7,979 nt of DNA from an uncultured Peptostreptococcaceae bacterium (GTDB lineage: Bacteria > Bacillota > Clostridia > Tissierellales > Peptoniphilaceae). Position numbers and translations under genes: made by a program. The stretch spans positions 1 to 7,979 of the forward strand of contig CAMDZK010000044.1 in assembly GCA_945910665.1 (NCBI GenBank), in the 5' to 3' direction. The stretch's first letter is position 1, and each line of letters opens with the position of its first letter. Positions 6,327-7,979 of this stretch are shown one piece after another. A model generated the notes under the pieces. The model saw only the letters and a program-made list of their open reading frames with translations. It was not told the origin of the DNA and searched no databases.

Positions 6327-7508
6327 ATGAAAAGAAAAAGCTTGGTCTTAATGACTTTAATGCTCGTGCTCGCATTATTTACAGCATGCGGAAATCAAAA
6401 CGAAACAGCTGCACCTGCCCCCGATAGCAATTTAAATGCAAGTGTTGGACAAGAAGAAGATGTAGAAGTTAACGTTGCTGCAGAACACATGAACTCTTTC
6501 GAAGCATCGACTTCTGGAAAATGGGAATCAATGTTTGTGCCATTAAACGTTGAAGGAAGAGCCATCGACATGGCAAATATGGATTTAACTCCCACGGCAG
6601 AAGAACTGGAAGCAATGAAAAATGAGCCAGCGTATGGAGATCCTGTCCTTTATTACATGGCGGATGGATGCACATCTGGACCAACAGTAGCAGCGCATTT
6701 GGGCTATTATGAAGAGGCTGGACTTGAATCTGAAGGAATGAAAGGAACTTCCTATACAGAAGCTCTTGGAACGGGACAAGCAACGGTCGCCGTAGGGCAC
6801 ATCGCTACGATGCTCGTACCTGTAACCAATGGTGTCGATTTAACATTCGTTGGTGGTGCTCACGTTGGCTGTAAATCGATTTACGTATTAGCGGACAGTG
6901 AATACAATACAACCGCAGATTTAAAAGGGACGTCGATCTCTGTTCCAAATGGAATTGGCGCATCTGACTATAATATCACAGCTTTGTTATTAGACGCTGA
7001 TGGAATCAACCCACAAACAGATGTCACTTTAACTCCAGTTACGGCAGATGCTACCGTCGCTGCAATGGAACGTGGTGAAATCTCCGCCGCTCTTTTAAGT
7101 GATACATTCGCATATGGTCTTGTAAAAGAAGGAAAACTTAAATGCATCCGTTCTTTACTCGATGAAGACTTCGCAAAAATGAACTGCTGTGTCATCGCTA
7201 TGAACCGTACATTTACCCAAGAAAATCCTGTTATTTCTAAAAAAATTATGCAAGCAGTGCAAAAAGCACATGCTTACATGCGCGAAAATCCTGAAGATGC
7301 AACGACTATGTTACTTGAACAAGGTTGGAACAGTGGCGACTACGAAATGAATGTCATGTTAAACAACTCTTTACAATTTGGTGTTTCTGATGAAACGACC
7401 CAAGAAACTTTACAAGACATCGTCGAACGCTACATCCGTTTAGATTTAATCAACGCAATGGATGATGCAAATGAAGTGATGGAACTCGCATGGAGCCCAC
7501 TCAACTAA
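6327..7508 (+). CDS. ABC importer substrate-binding lipoprotein (NitT/TauT-like)
   Basis: A 393-residue secreted receptor for the importer encoded just upstream. Residues 1-21 are a lipoprotein signal (MKRK, a hydrophobic stretch, then LFTAC), with Cys21 the likely lipidated residue. Residues 22-50 are a low-complexity Ala/Pro/Asn/Glu linker. Residues about 50-105 form an extra segment ahead of the binding fold. The periplasmic-binding-protein-type domain (about 106-393) has GCTSGPTVAAHLGYYEEAGLE (114-134), an equivalent of the ligand-loop and GYF.EAGL region of SsuA/TauA relatives; VPNGIGASDY (207-216); and AAMERGEISAALLSD (245-259), matching the NMT1/SsuA-like pattern. Mature-domain cysteines are C115, C182, C273, C287 and C288, an unusual number for an exported receptor. 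The start is set by AAAGGAGA. Ligand unknown; sulfur compounds or a thiol-bound metal are guesses. A strong terminator follows. Confidence 0.9.
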   Translation: MKRKSLVLMTLMLVLALFTACGNQNETAAPAPDSNLNASVGQEEDVEVNVAAEHMNSFEASTSGKWESMFVPLNVEGRAIDMANMDLTPTAEELEAMKNEPAYGDPVLYYMADGCTSGPTVAAHLGYYEEAGLESEGMKGTSYTEALGTGQATVAVGHIATMLVPVTNGVDLTFVGGAHVGCKSIYVLADSEYNTTADLKGTSISVPNGIGASDYNITALLLDADGINPQTDVTLTPVTADATVAAMERGEISAALLSDTFAYGLVKEGKLKCIRSLLDEDFAKMNCCVIAMNRTFTQENPVISKKIMQAVQKAHAYMRENPEDATTMLLEQGWNSGDYEMNVMLNNSLQFGVSDETTQETLQDIVERYIRLDLINAMDDANEVMELAWSPLN

Positions 7509-7516
7509 AAACACAC

Positions 7517-7551
7517 AAAAATCCGAGAACAAGCCGTTCTCGGATTTTTTT
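7517..7551. terminator. Strong bidirectional rho-independent terminator
   Basis: A perfect 10-base stem ATCCGAGAAC (7521-7530) / GTTCTCGGAT (7536-7545) with loop AAGCC is flanked by AAAA on the left and TTTTTT on the right, so it ends transcripts in both directions. It lies just beyond the importer operon stop (7508). On the - strand it follows the stop codon of the CyuA-like gene directly. Confidence 0.93.
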
Positions 7552-7979
7552 ATTCTCCATGTTTTGTCATAAGATCAATGATAACGTGGTCGGTTTCTTT
7601 CATACCTTCTCTTGCGAGGACGCCCACATTTTCGATGGTGTGTTCTACATCGTCGACGATGATCCCTTCTCCATCTTCAAAACGATGTCCTTGCATTTGC
7701 ATGTGATGGCCCAACAATCCTGCTTCCACAGCAGACGCGATTTTTGCAGCACAGCTTGCTTTTGCTCCGTCACACACCATGCCAGAGTTGATCGCGAGGG
7801 CGTTGGAAATGGTCGTTGCAATTTCCTTCGCTCCCCCTCCATGGAGATAGGTGACACCAGCCGCTGCACCACAGCCGGCACTCGTCGCTCCACAATAGGC
7901 GGAGAGTCTACCGACACCTGTTTTTAAGTGAATCGTGATGAGGTTCGATAAAACGAGAGCACGAATTTTTTTCTCTTCT
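7550..7979 (-). CDS. CyuA/YhaM-type L-cysteine desulfidase or L-serine ammonia-lyase, C-terminal part (partial)
   Basis: Reading leftwards from the right edge, 142 residues are visible with no stop before TAA at 7552-7550; the N-terminus is outside the window. The segments GVGRLSAYCGATSAGCGA (21-38), GGGAKEI (47-53) and GMVCDGAKASCAAKI (66-80), then NVGVLAREGM near the end, are typical of the UPF0597/YhaM (CyuA) family, related to the alpha domain of iron-sulfur L-serine dehydratase. Such enzymes degrade L-cysteine to pyruvate, sulfide and ammonia, or deaminate serine, using an oxygen-sensitive [4Fe-4S] cluster. Visible cysteines C29, C36, C69 and C76 are candidate ligands. An in-frame ATG at 7780 is internal, since the homologous sequence continues upstream. 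The gene is convergent with the importer operon and shares its terminator. Confidence 0.88.
   Translation of the reverse strand, partial: EEKKIRALVLSNLITIHLKTGVGRLSAYCGATSAGCGAAAGVTYLHGGGAKEIATTISNALAINSGMVCDGAKASCAAKIASAVEAGLLGHHMQMQGHRFEDGEGIIVDDVEHTIENVGVLAREGMKETDHVIIDLMTKHGE

Noticed and set aside
7490..7927. A 145-codon open frame on the + strand
   Set aside because: It lies opposite the CyuA-like gene, crosses the terminator hairpin, and its translation resembles no protein family; the antisense frame carries clear family motifs.

Overview
The window reads as a gene-dense stretch of chromosome from a low-to-moderate GC Gram-positive-type bacterium. Strong AAGGAG-like ribosome binding sites, TTGACA-type promoters, a lipoprotein-anchored ABC binding protein, a DUF4418 protein and a CyuA-type cysteine/serine lyase together suggest an anaerobic member of the Bacillota (Clostridia or a related class). 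This assignment is inference from gene content; no rRNA or tRNA is present to fix it.

Layout, left to right: (1) On the + strand, a gene open at the left edge encodes a UvrC-like GIY-YIG nuclease (1-882). It overlaps by 8 bases a YeiH-type membrane protein, a putative sulfate exporter (875-1891). (2) A hairpin at about 1905-1927 can terminate transcription from both sides. (3) On the - strand, three tightly packed genes read leftwards from about 4222: a MacB/FtsX-type permease, its ATPase, and a small four-helix DUF4418 protein. (4) A 211-base AT-rich intergenic region (4223-4433) carries two good sigma-A-type promoters pointing apart. (5) On the + strand, a complete NitT/TauT-type ABC importer follows: permease with an extended N-terminus, ATPase, and a lipoprotein binding protein (4434-7508). 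(6) A strong bidirectional terminator (7517-7551) separates it from a convergent - strand gene running off the right edge, whose C-terminal part matches the CyuA/YhaM (UPF0597) L-cysteine desulfidase / L-serine ammonia-lyase family.

How the genes may work together: the two ABC systems are divergently transcribed and each looks like a self-contained operon. The importer has everything needed for uptake (lipoprotein receptor, transmembrane subunit, ATPase), but its ligand cannot be read from sequence. Its receptor has a CTSGP motif and five cysteines beyond the lipid-anchored one. The three-gene export-type operon also has cysteines predicted outside the membrane. A sulfur or thiol/metal theme is therefore possible, with the putative sulfate exporter on one side and the cysteine desulfidase-like enzyme on the other. 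This is a hypothesis from proximity only. No RNA genes, CRISPR arrays, insertion sequences or phage genes were recognised.
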